Source: Bacillota bacterium
Lineage (GTDB): Bacteria; Bacillota; Bacilli; Bacillales_B; DSM-18226
DNA length: 5,631 bases
Direction: 5' to 3'
NCBI GenBank assembly: GCA_021821235.1
Contig: JAKACS010000255.1
Coordinates: 1 to 5,631, forward strand
The translations under genes were made by a program, and so were the position numbers. Below the pieces are notes generated by a model. It ran no database searches. It worked only from the letters and a program-made list of their open reading frames with translations, and was not told the origin of the DNA. This document shows, in pieces, positions 1 through 5,601 of this stretch. How positions within the stretch are numbered: position 1 is the stretch's first letter; every line of letters begins with the position of its first letter.

Positions 1-666
1 CTGCTGCCTTTGCAGCATGGCATGGGCGATTTCACTTGAATAGGCTAAATGCATGATTCTCGCTTCAATAATATCGACACCTGCTATTTCCAATCGTTTC
101 TGCAAATCTTTTGTCAGTTCGTTCCCAACCTCATCGGAATGCTGCCGAAGTGAAAGCTCGTAATCATTGTTAAAATTATCGTAAGGATATTGGCTCGCAA
201 TATGCCGAAGTCCTGTTTCACTTTGGGTATGAACAAACACTTTGTAGTCCTCAACATCAAAAACTGCTTTTGCGGAATCAACAACTTTGTATACGACAAC
301 TGCTGCAATCTCAATTGGATTCCCCTCAAGATCGTTCACTTTTAATTTATCACTGTTAAAATTTATGACGCGCAACGAAACCGTTTTTCGTAAGGTTAGT
401 GGGTAGCTTAGCCAGAAGCCCTCCTGTTTAATCACGCCCAAAAACCGGCCAAACAACGTGAAAACTTTTGCTTGATTGGGCTGAATAATTGTAAAACCAG
501 AGAAAAGCAATACACTGATCAATGCAAACAGAATGCCAATCGCCACCATAGATGAACTACCATTCACATCAGCTTGCTGGAAACTAAACAAGGTGAAAGC
601 AAGTGTGACAATGACGATGATCACTCCGATAAAACCATTTATTTTTACCATTTCTTTTTCCTTCAT
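1..666 (-). CDS. SPFH/Band 7 domain membrane protein, C-terminus outside the window
   Basis: The 222 visible codons run from an ATG at 666 to the window edge without a stop, so the C-terminal part is missing. The N-terminus has two hydrophobic membrane segments (about residues 10-28 and 40-60). After these the Band 7 fold begins with GFTIIQPNQAKVFTLFGRFLG (61-80 region). It continues through SLRVINFNSDKLKVNDLEGNPIEIAAVVVYKVVDSAKAVFDVEDY (97-141), the classic conserved core of prohibitin/stomatin/flotillin-type proteins, and then QSETGLRHIASQYPYD (138-153). Known members oligomerise at the inner face of the membrane and organise membrane microdomains or assist proteases; the role of this one is not known. 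The start is supported by an AAGGAGGG ribosome binding site (676-683) 9 bases upstream. It is transcribed separately from the YitT gene, whose terminator lies between them. Family call is confident; exact subfamily is not. Confidence 0.9.
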   Translation of the reverse strand, partial: MKEKEMVKINGFIGVIIVIVTLAFTLFSFQQADVNGSSSMVAIGILFALISVLLFSGFTIIQPNQAKVFTLFGRFLGVIKQEGFWLSYPLTLRKTVSLRVINFNSDKLKVNDLEGNPIEIAAVVVYKVVDSAKAVFDVEDYKVFVHTQSETGLRHIASQYPYDNFNNDYELSLRQHSDEVGNELTKDLQKRLEIAGVDIIEARIMHLAYSSEIAHAMLQRQQ

Positions 667-710
667 TTTTACGTTCCCTCCTTAACAAAATATAACATTA
701 TTCACCAATT

Positions 711-740
711 ATGATATCACTTTAATATCAAAAATGTCTA
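711..740 (-). promoter_or_regulatory. Probable sigma-A promoter of the SPFH gene
   Basis: Read on the minus strand, TAGACA (735-740) and TATCAT (711-716) are 18 bases apart. A TGA just before the -10 gives an extended -10 (TGnTATCAT). The start of transcription would fall about 40 bases before the SPFH ribosome binding site. Hexamers are 5/6 and 5/6 to consensus, the region is very AT-rich, and there is no experimental support, so the assignment is moderate. Confidence 0.45.
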
Positions 741-763
741 TTTCTTTTTTGTGAAAGTTTCAT

Positions 764-791
764 AAAAAAAGCCTGTATAAAACAGACTTTT
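764..791 (-). terminator. Rho-independent terminator of the YitT-family gene
   Basis: On the minus strand a 10-bp stem (AAAAGTCTGT pairing with ACAGGCTTTT, one G-U pair) closes a 5-base loop. It runs straight into seven T (complement of 764-770). It begins 5 bases after the TAG stop of the YitT-family gene and so ends that unit before the SPFH promoter. Confidence 0.8.
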
Positions 792-795
792 CCAT

Positions 796-1710
796 CTAAT
801 GAATATATTTTTTCTTAAATCGCCCGCCGCGTACTTCAGCGATATCGGCGACCGCTAAAAAGGCATTTTCATCAAAATCAGAGACAATTTCTTTTAATTT
901 TGTTTCCTCAAGGCGGTTGATGACACAAAAAATGACTTTTTTATCCTCACCCGAGTACGCTCCCTCTCCAACCATATATGTAACGCCACGACCTAGCCTA
1001 TTCATGATCGCCTCGCCAATTTGGTTGGCATTTTCACTGATAATCCATACCGATTTTGATTCATCCAGACCGGTAATCGTCGTATCGATCGTTTTTGAAG
1101 CAACAAAATAAGCAATCAACGAATACATCGCGCGATCCCAGCTAAAGACAAAACCGGCACTTCCCAATATGAATAGATTAAAAAACATAATGATTTCTCC
1201 GACCGAAAAGGGCAGCTTATTGTTAAAAAGGATTGCGAGAATTTCTGTGCCGTCAAGCGATCCGCCAGCGCGGATTACAATTCCGACGCCAATTCCAAGA
1301 ATAATTCCGCCAAACACTGCTGCTAGCAATATGTCTTGGGTAAATGCCGGAACGGGGTACAATAAAGCAGTTGACACAGAGAGTATGAAAATACCATACA
1401 GCGTAGAAAAAGCGAAGGTTTTACCGATCTGCTTATAGCCAATAAAAACGAAGGGTGAATTGAGAAGGAAGATAAAGATACCTAATTTCCATCCAGTTAA
1501 ATAAGAAAGCATGATTGAAATGCCTGTAATACCGCCATCGACCACATTATTTGGGACTAAGAAGATTTCAAGTCCAACCCCAACTAGTATAGCTCCGATC
1601 GTAATTAGAATAATTCTTTGAAGGATTTTTCTTTTCGGAAGTTTTTTGTGCTGAACTTTCTGTAGCAAATACTGTTGTTCTGTAACACTTTTCACTTCGG
1701 TTTCTGTCAT
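796..1710 (-). CDS. YitT family membrane protein (YitT_membrane + DUF2179)
   Basis: 304 residues, close to the 280-300 usual for the family. A basic N-terminal tail (KKLPKRK, 22-28) precedes about six hydrophobic helices (roughly 32-52, 58-72, 75-92, 102-120, 127-147, 171-205). The two family signatures, VPNNVVDGGITGIS (52-65) and RAGGSLDGTEILA (147-159), are related DGG/DGT motifs and reflect the internal repeat of the membrane domain. The soluble C-terminal part (about 215-300) is a DUF2179 domain with GRGVTYMVGEGAYSGEDKK (240-258) and ends GGRFKKKYIH. Bacillus genomes carry several paralogues (YitT, YqfU, YvjA, YpjC, YxkD, YebE); from memory this one looks most like YqfU, but I cannot separate them reliably. 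Molecular function is not established. The ATG at 1710 has a GGGG-containing purine-rich site 7 bases upstream. The gene is monocistronic, flanked by terminators on both sides. Confidence 0.9.
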   Translation of the reverse strand: MTETEVKSVTEQQYLLQKVQHKKLPKRKILQRIILITIGAILVGVGLEIFLVPNNVVDGGITGISIMLSYLTGWKLGIFIFLLNSPFVFIGYKQIGKTFAFSTLYGIFILSVSTALLYPVPAFTQDILLAAVFGGIILGIGVGIVIRAGGSLDGTEILAILFNNKLPFSVGEIIMFFNLFILGSAGFVFSWDRAMYSLIAYFVASKTIDTTITGLDESKSVWIISENANQIGEAIMNRLGRGVTYMVGEGAYSGEDKKVIFCVINRLEETKLKEIVSDFDENAFLAVADIAEVRGGRFKKKYIH

Positions 1711-1744
1711 TCTCTTTCCCCTTTCCCTTTTACTCTCTCTTTTT

Positions 1745-1775
1745 AGTATAGCGAAACTGAACGTACATTTGTAAA
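1745..1775 (-). promoter_or_regulatory. Possible promoter of the YitT-family gene
   Basis: On the minus strand a good -10, TATACT (1745-1750), follows TTTACA (1770-1775) with a long 19-base spacer, or TTACAA (1769-1774) with 18. It lies 35 bases before the ATG. The -10 is convincing; the -35 placement is uncertain. The rest of the gap up to the upstream terminator (1776-1857) shows nothing else I can identify. Confidence 0.4.
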
Positions 1776-1857
1776 GTTTTCTGTCTCTTTTCCATACTTT
1801 TCCCGAAAAAGAAGAGAGTATTCTGGAATGAAAACTTTCCCAACAAAGCTAATTATA

Positions 1858-1890
1858 ACAAACGAGGTTCAGTTCTTGAACCTCGTTTGT
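1858..1890 (-). terminator. Terminator hairpin at the end of the efflux operon
   Basis: A perfect 14-bp inverted repeat (1858-1871 with 1877-1890) closes a 5-base loop and starts 8 bases after the TAA stop of the exporter gene. On the minus strand the stem ends in GTTTGT followed by TATAATTAG, so the U-tract is interrupted. The very stable stem should still stop or protect the transcript. There is no opposing gene, so it serves the minus-strand operon. Confidence 0.75.
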
Positions 1891-1898
1891 ACCATTAT

Positions 1899-3695
1899 TT
1901 AATGCTCTTTTGGCTGTGCTCTTTTGATAAAGAAAGCAAGCAGCAAGGCAACGAATGCAATTCCGGTAGCGACGATAAACGAATCATTGATACCGTCAAT
2001 CGTTGCTTGGCGCATCGTTTGCCCGTAAATCAAGTAAGCTCCAAGCTGTTGCCCGGCAGCCAATGGCAAATGGGTGAGACCAGTTATCCCTTGGCTAATT
2101 TGGGTTAAGGTGTTTGCAATATATGGATTTGCACTCGTGATCACGTTACCATATTCACCCATATGAACACCTTGTCTTGTTGACATTATGGTCACAAGGA
2201 AAGCCGTTCCAATACTTCCGGCAACCTGTCTGGCAGTATTTGCCGCAGCGGTACCGTGTGCACCAAGGTGACGCGGCAGTTGGTTAAGCCCTTCCGTTAT
2301 AACGGTCATCATTAAGAACGACATTCCGAACATCCGCAACACATAAAGAAGCATAATGTGAACATAACTTGTTGACATGCTTAGGGATGTGAATTGCCAC
2401 GTGGTGATTACAGTAATAATTAAACCAGTCACGGCAAGCCACCTTGCGCCAATTTTATCAAAAAGAGCACCAGCAATTGGTGACATGATCCCCATGACGA
2501 TCGCACCCGGTAGCAGCAATAGTCCAGATTGAAGCGGAGTAAAGCCGCGAATATTTTGCAAATAAATTGGCAGCAAAATCATCGCTCCAAACAATGCCAT
2601 ATTGATTACCATACTAATGATCGTCGTCAGCGCGAAAATATCGTATTTAAAGACGCGCAAATCAAGCATCGGGTTATCTGTGCTAAATTCTCGCCAAATG
2701 AATGCGGCTAGGGAAATGATTCCAACAATTAGCGATGTAAGCACAATCGTACTTGACCAGCCATTATTTCCTGCTTCACTAAAACCATATAAAAGAAAAC
2801 CAAACCCAAGGGTTGAAAATATTAATCCTGGAAAATCAAATTTCGGATTGGTTACTTCCGTCACATCTTTCATCCACATCGCACTTAGGATCAGATCCAA
2901 AATTCCAATTGGAATGACAATGTCAAATAATAACCGCCATGAATAATGACCGACAATCCACCCAGATAACGCTGGCCCAACTGCTGGCGCAAAAATCATC
3001 ACAATTCCAAGAATCCCCATTGCCTTCCCCCTTTTTTCCGGTGGAAAAATGGTAAAAAACACAGTCATTAATAGCGGCATGATGATCCCTGCACCCGCTG
3101 CTTGGATGACCCGTCCTACCATAAGCATACTAAAGTTTACTGAAATCGAACAAATAATTGAACCAATGGTAAATAAGGAGACAGATGTAATAAATAATTT
3201 TCTTGTTCCAAACTTTTCAATTAAAAAAGCTGTAACCGGAATAAATATTCCATTTACTAACATATAGCCTGTCGACAACCATTGAACGGTATTCGCGGAA
3301 ATGTTCAGATCATTCATGATTCTTGGGATCGCGACGTTCAGTAATGTTTGATTTAAAATAGCAACAAAAGCGCCCAGAATTAAGGCGGCAAGAATCTTCC
3401 CATTGCCGCCTTCCTTTGCCGTTTCCATCTGTTTTGACCGGCGTGACCGCTGCTCTATTTCAATCGGTTTAACTTCCACTTCCACGAATTCAACAGCCGG
3501 TTCTGAAACGGCATGATGTTCAAGCAGCTTATCTACCTGATCACTCAAGGGGGAATCGTTGCTTTGGCTATCTTCCTTCATTTCGTGATACTGTTCTTGA
3601 GTTTGGCTGCTCTTTTTTTTCTTAAAGATTGCATAGTTGATAATAAGAATGAGTAAAAGGCTGAAAAGGACATAAATCGTGATATATATGAACAT
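1899..3695 (-). CDS. DHA2-family (EmrB/QacA-like) drug exporter with extra N-terminal anchor
   Basis: 598 residues, longer than the usual 470-530. The MFS core starts near residue 99 and is predicted to make 14 helices. The visible signatures are NQTLLNVAIPRI (115-126, motif D1), EKFGTRKLF (160-168, a divergent motif A), LMVGRVIQAAGAGIIMPL (191-208, motif B) and the APAVGPALSGWIV antiporter motif C (236-248). It should export hydrophobic drugs or toxic metabolites by proton antiport. Before the core is an additional membrane segment (residues 2-24), then KKKK and an acidic linker (about 29-95). The ATG at 3695 has AGGTGA (3702-3707) 6 bases upstream, overlapping the stop of the adaptor gene, which supports this long form. 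An internal Met90 would give a core-only protein, but the frame upstream is clearly coding. It is the last gene of the operon and partners with the adaptor. The drug spectrum cannot be read from sequence. Confidence 0.9.
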   Translation of the reverse strand: MFIYITIYVLFSLLLILIINYAIFKKKKSSQTQEQYHEMKEDSQSNDSPLSDQVDKLLEHHAVSEPAVEFVEVEVKPIEIEQRSRRSKQMETAKEGGNGKILAALILGAFVAILNQTLLNVAIPRIMNDLNISANTVQWLSTGYMLVNGIFIPVTAFLIEKFGTRKLFITSVSLFTIGSIICSISVNFSMLMVGRVIQAAGAGIIMPLLMTVFFTIFPPEKRGKAMGILGIVMIFAPAVGPALSGWIVGHYSWRLLFDIVIPIGILDLILSAMWMKDVTEVTNPKFDFPGLIFSTLGFGFLLYGFSEAGNNGWSSTIVLTSLIVGIISLAAFIWREFSTDNPMLDLRVFKYDIFALTTIISMVINMALFGAMILLPIYLQNIRGFTPLQSGLLLLPGAIVMGIMSPIAGALFDKIGARWLAVTGLIITVITTWQFTSLSMSTSYVHIMLLYVLRMFGMSFLMMTVITEGLNQLPRHLGAHGTAAANTARQVAGSIGTAFLVTIMSTRQGVHMGEYGNVITSANPYIANTLTQISQGITGLTHLPLAAGQQLGAYLIYGQTMRQATIDGINDSFIVATGIAFVALLLAFFIKRAQPKEH

Positions 3696-3705
3696 AGCAT
3701 ATCAC

Positions 3706-4359
3706 CTACTTTTTAATTCTTACTGTAACGTTCATACCTGGAACGAGTTGAAGTCCTTTATAATCTTCAAGGGCTATTTTAACTGGGATAACTTGCGTTA
3801 CCTTCGTGTAGTTACCTGTGCTGTTTGTGTTTGGCAACAAAGAAAAAGTTCCAGCTGTTGCTAAACCGATTTTTTCTACTTTTCCTTTTAAAGTGGTATT
3901 TGGAAACGCATCTACGGAAACATCCACATCTTGACCAACTGAAATTTGATCAATCTTTGTTTCTTCAATATTTGCTGTTACCCAAAGTTTATCCAAATCA
4001 AAAACTTGCGCAAGCGGTGTCCCTGCGGCTACAAATGAATCTTGAACGGCATTGCTTTGAACAACAGTACCATTGCTTGGAAGCGTGATGCTCATATTAA
4101 CCGGTTTGCCATCTGGTCCTGTTGTCACTACTGTTCCGATTTCATCATTTTTGGAAAAATGATCACCAACAGCGCCTTTCCAATCTACTAGCTTTCCATT
4201 AGCCGGTGATGCAATTGTTACTTGCTGTCCGGAAATTTGAGCATTATCAGTCGTTAAATAATTGACTGAACGATTGTAGTAAGAATATGCAGCAAAGCCC
4301 CCGCCAACCAAAATAATTAAAACGATAACGTTTAAAAGTAGTAAACGCTTTGTACTCAT
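3706..4359 (-). CDS. Short EmrA/HlyD-like efflux adaptor (membrane fusion protein)
   Basis: 217 residues from the ATG at 4359. One N-terminal membrane anchor (5-27) is followed by an extracytoplasmic domain. YLTTDNAQISGQQVTIASPANGKL (34-57) is the first half of the lipoyl/barrel-sandwich motif, and ITLPSNGTVVQSNAV with GTPLAQVFDL (91-122) is the second. LWVTANIEETKIDQISVGQDVDV (125-147) starts the beta-barrel, and FSLLPNTNSTGNYTKVTQVIPVKI (172-195) closely follows the EmrA pattern FSLLPxxNATGNWxKVxQ. EmrA is about 390 residues; here the two lipoyl halves are joined by a loop of about a dozen residues instead of a long alpha-helical hairpin. That fits a Gram-positive cell with no outer-membrane channel to reach. 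It is 7 bases after the MarR gene and 10 bases before the exporter gene, so it is very probably that exporter's partner. Confidence 0.88.
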   Translation of the reverse strand: MSTKRLLLLNVIVLIILVGGGFAAYSYYNRSVNYLTTDNAQISGQQVTIASPANGKLVDWKGAVGDHFSKNDEIGTVVTTGPDGKPVNMSITLPSNGTVVQSNAVQDSFVAAGTPLAQVFDLDKLWVTANIEETKIDQISVGQDVDVSVDAFPNTTLKGKVEKIGLATAGTFSLLPNTNSTGNYTKVTQVIPVKIALEDYKGLQLVPGMNVTVRIKK

Positions 4360-4377
4360 AACTCCTTTACTCCTCCC
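4360..4377 (-). promoter_or_regulatory. Ribosome binding site that sets the adaptor start
   Basis: On the minus strand GGGGAGGAG forms the last codons and stop junction of the MarR gene, followed by TAAAGGAGTT and the ATG at 4359. A longer reading from a TTG at 4380 is possible. That TTG is itself the base before GGGGAGG and has no Shine-Dalgarno upstream (AAAAATTAACGA). The ATG form is therefore preferred, with AGGAG 11 bases away or AAAGGAG 2 bases away. Placement inside the upstream gene suggests translational coupling. Confidence 0.6.
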
Positions 4378-4807
4378 CAATCGTTAATTTTTCTAAAACT
4401 AATTTGTGCAATCTTAATAAATGCCGGATTTCCTCTGCAGGAAGATCCATTAACCCCTTTATTTTTTGAGTTAAAATTGTATCGGATACAGTTAGTTCTT
4501 CTAACATCACTTTCCCCTTTTGGGTTAAATGAATGGATACGGAGCGGCGATTTTCCGGCGGGATCACCCTCTCGACAAGTCCGCTGTGTACAAGACGGTC
4601 GATCACACCGCTTACCGTGCTGTTTGTTAGGCGCAATTTCTCTGCCAATTCCCCCAAACCGATATCCGGGTTATTGGAAATTTTATAAAGCGTTTTTAAT
4701 TGAACAACGGTAATGCCTAAACGGTCTGCCTCTTTTTTAACAAGTCTGTAAATTGCTTTGTTAATTTCCAAAAAAGATTCAAGAACTTCATTATTTAGCG
4801 CAAACAT
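4367..4807 (-). CDS. MarR-family transcriptional regulator of the efflux operon
   Basis: 146 residues, the normal length for the family. An N-terminal helix pair for dimerisation (about 1-45) is followed by a winged helix-turn-helix: GLGELAEKLRL (50-60), recognition helix TNSTVSGVIDRLVHSGLVER (61-80), and a wing with PPENRRSVSIHLTQKG (83-98), where ENRR stands for the DxR signature. C-terminal helices (99-142) complete the dimer interface. It has no cysteine, so it is not a thiol redox sensor of the OhrR kind; a lipophilic ligand that relieves repression is more likely. The ATG at 4807 is preceded by GTGAGGAT (4811-4818). As the first gene of the operon, next to an inverted repeat that overlaps the transcript start region, it most likely represses itself and the two pump genes. 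Confidence 0.92.
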   Translation of the reverse strand: MFALNNEVLESFLEINKAIYRLVKKEADRLGITVVQLKTLYKISNNPDIGLGELAEKLRLTNSTVSGVIDRLVHSGLVERVIPPENRRSVSIHLTQKGKVMLEELTVSDTILTQKIKGLMDLPAEEIRHLLRLHKLVLEKLTIGEE

Positions 4808-4849
4808 TACATCCTCACTTCCTGTAAATAGTAAATATACCTAGTAGAA

Positions 4850-4883
4850 TATTTCGCATACGAAATAAAGGGGTTACGAAATA
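4850..4883. promoter_or_regulatory. Probable MarR operator: inverted repeat plus third half-site
   Basis: TATTTCG (4850-4856) and CGAAATA (4861-4867) form a perfect 7-bp inverted repeat around CATA, an 18-bp dyad of the size MarR dimers bind. The half-site CGAAATA occurs again at 4877-4883, 16 bases further on, in a near-identical context (TACGAAATAAA). Relative to the promoter the third half-site sits at the expected transcription start (about 4879) and the full dyad at about +12 to +30. Binding would block clearance or elongation. The assignment to this MarR protein is inferred from position. Confidence 0.65.
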
Positions 4884-4885
4884 AA

Positions 4886-4915
4886 ATTATAAACAGTCCT
4901 ATCATGAACTGTCAA
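4886..4915 (-). promoter_or_regulatory. Sigma-A promoter of the marR-adaptor-exporter operon
   Basis: On the minus strand TTGACA (4910-4915) and TATAAT (4886-4891) both match consensus exactly and are 18 bases apart. Transcription would start near 4879, giving a leader of about 70 bases that contains the full operator dyad. A promoter this strong next to a repressor gene fits tight control by repression. Confidence 0.8.
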
Positions 4916-4961
4916 CTTATTCAGAGCAACCAACATGAATATTGTTTTTGTTTTATATCCT

Positions 4962-5000
4962 ATTGGTACATTGGTAATCTGTTTTTTACTATTATTACCA
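4962..5000. repeat. Short ATTGGTA direct repeats with an inverted copy
   Basis: ATTGGTA occurs at 4962-4968 and 4970-4976 (8-base period). TGGTAAT (4972-4978) has its reverse complement ATTACCA at 4994-5000. The elements lie between the two divergent promoters, 23 bases upstream of the -35-like element of the DUF1657 operon. They could be a regulator site or chance in AT-rich DNA; I see nothing else in the 4916-5022 stretch. Confidence 0.25.
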
Positions 5001-5022
5001 TTTAACTACCGGGATGTAAAAT

Positions 5023-5051
5023 ACATAAGAACATGGACACGCGGCATAATA
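5023..5051 (+). promoter_or_regulatory. Probable sigma-G (forespore) promoter of the DUF1657 operon
   Basis: CATAATA (5045-5051) fits the sigma-G -10 consensus (CATnnTA) and is preceded 17 bases upstream by ACATA (5023-5027), four of five matches to the -35 (GCATA or GTATA). Transcription would start near 5058, about 34 bases before the first gene. No good sigma-A pair is present at a useful distance. Forespore expression fits what is known of DUF1657 genes linked to spoVA operons. Confidence 0.5.
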
Positions 5052-5091
5052 GTTCCGTAAGTTATTTTTCAACGAAAGAGGGTTAAAAACC

Positions 5092-5295
5092 ATGACAGTA
5101 GGTACACAAGTGAAGCAAGCACTCGCAGGCTTAAAAAGCGCTCAAGCCAGCTTTGAGACATTTGCTCTTGCAACTGACAACCAAAACGCAAAACAGCTTT
5201 ACCAACAAGCCGCTCAACAAACAAAATCTGTTCTTGACAGCCTGGAACCTCGCTTGCAAGAAATACAGGCAGAAGAACCGCAATACAATCAGTAA
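5092..5295 (+). CDS. DUF1657 small protein, first copy
   Basis: 67 residues with no signal peptide or membrane segment, predicted almost wholly helical and rich in Gln and Ala. The conserved N-terminus MTVGTQVKQAL (1-11) and the C-terminal EEPQY (61-65) match the DUF1657 family, a 65-70 residue family of Bacillales and some Clostridia. The biochemical role is unknown. In spore formers these genes are found with spoVA-type genes, YhcN/YlaJ lipoproteins and DUF421 (YetF-like) membrane proteins, which suggests a spore-membrane role. The ATG at 5092 has GAGGG (5078-5082) 9 bases upstream and a sigma-G-like promoter before it. It is the first gene of a plus-strand operon that continues past the window. 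Confidence 0.85.
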   Translation: MTVGTQVKQALAGLKSAQASFETFALATDNQNAKQLYQQAAQQTKSVLDSLEPRLQEIQAEEPQYNQ

Positions 5296-5304
5296 AAAGC
5301 AAGT

Positions 5305-5326
5305 TGGTTGGCGATTTCGCCAACCA
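5305..5326 (+). other. Intercistronic hairpin between the two DUF1657 genes
   Basis: GGTTGGCG (5306-5313) and CGCCAACC (5318-5325) pair perfectly, with a further T-A pair outside and a possible A-T inside. The hairpin is 10 bases after the first stop. No T-run follows directly (ATCACCCTGATACAT, then TTTTTT at 5342-5347), so it is not a standard terminator. It may stabilise or partly attenuate the transcript. ATCGCCA at 5350-5356 could pair instead with the left arm (TGGCGAT), an alternative fold close to the second gene's start. Confidence 0.55.
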
Positions 5327-5373
5327 TCACCCTGATACATATTTTTTCAATCGCCACGAATGGACGTGAGCAT

Positions 5374-5580
5374 ATGACAATTGCTTCTAACGTTAAGCAA
5401 ACACTTTCCACTGTCAAGGCAATCAAATCGCAATTATCATCGCTTGCGCTAAATTCCCTTGATAAAGAAGCGCAACGAATTTTTCATGAATCCATGCTGA
5501 CAATGGAAGATATACAAAATGATCTCCAAGCAAGAAGTGATGAGTTGGATCGTTTAGAACCGCAGTACAAAGGGTCATAA
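5374..5580 (+). CDS. DUF1657 small protein, second diverged copy
   Basis: 68 residues, soluble and helical. It aligns without gaps to the first copy from residue 1 to 65, with about 17 identical positions (MT...VKQ.L near the N-terminus, AL at 25-26, A33, EPQY at 62-65), so this is an old tandem duplication. The charged second half (EDIQNDLQARSDELDRLEPQY, 45-65) is predicted coiled and more acidic than in the first copy. The ATG at 5374 matches the first copy's start. Its ribosome binding site is weak (GGACGTGAG at 5362-5370, one base away from GGAGGTGAG). A TTG at 5308 would add 22 residues but falls inside the hairpin and lacks family similarity. The stop is 21 bases before the next start, consistent with an operon. 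Confidence 0.85.
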   Translation: MTIASNVKQTLSTVKAIKSQLSSLALNSLDKEAQRIFHESMLTMEDIQNDLQARSDELDRLEPQYKGS

Positions 5581-5601
5581 TTTTTTTGAGGTGAAGGAAC
5601 C

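Noticed and set aside
114..329. Minus-strand open frame of 71 codons inside the SPFH gene
   Set aside because: It is a shifted frame of the SPFH gene on the same strand, with no ribosome binding site and no recognisable protein pattern.
2529..3267. Several plus-strand open frames opposite the exporter gene
   Set aside because: They are antisense shadows of a 598-residue protein with clear MFS motifs, and have no ribosome binding sites or family resemblance.
3698..3700. ATG just upstream of the exporter start on the minus strand
   Set aside because: It is in a different frame and only 1 base from AGGTGAT; the in-frame ATG at 3695 has the better spacing.
4360..4380. Upstream TTG start for the adaptor gene adding seven residues
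   Set aside because: No Shine-Dalgarno precedes it, while the GGGGAGGAG within these codons and AAAGGAG serve the ATG at 4359.
5069..5340. Minus-strand open frames opposite the first DUF1657 gene
   Set aside because: The plus-strand gene has a clear family match and ribosome binding site; the antisense frames have neither.
5341..5350. T-run after the intercistronic hairpin as an intrinsic terminator
   Set aside because: The T-run begins 16 bases beyond the stem, too far for a standard rho-independent terminator, and the downstream gene has no promoter I can recognise in between.
5308..5373. TTG-started N-terminal extension of the second DUF1657 protein
   Set aside because: The start falls inside a hairpin, lacks a ribosome binding site and the added residues do not match the family; the ATG at 5374 aligns exactly with the first copy's start.
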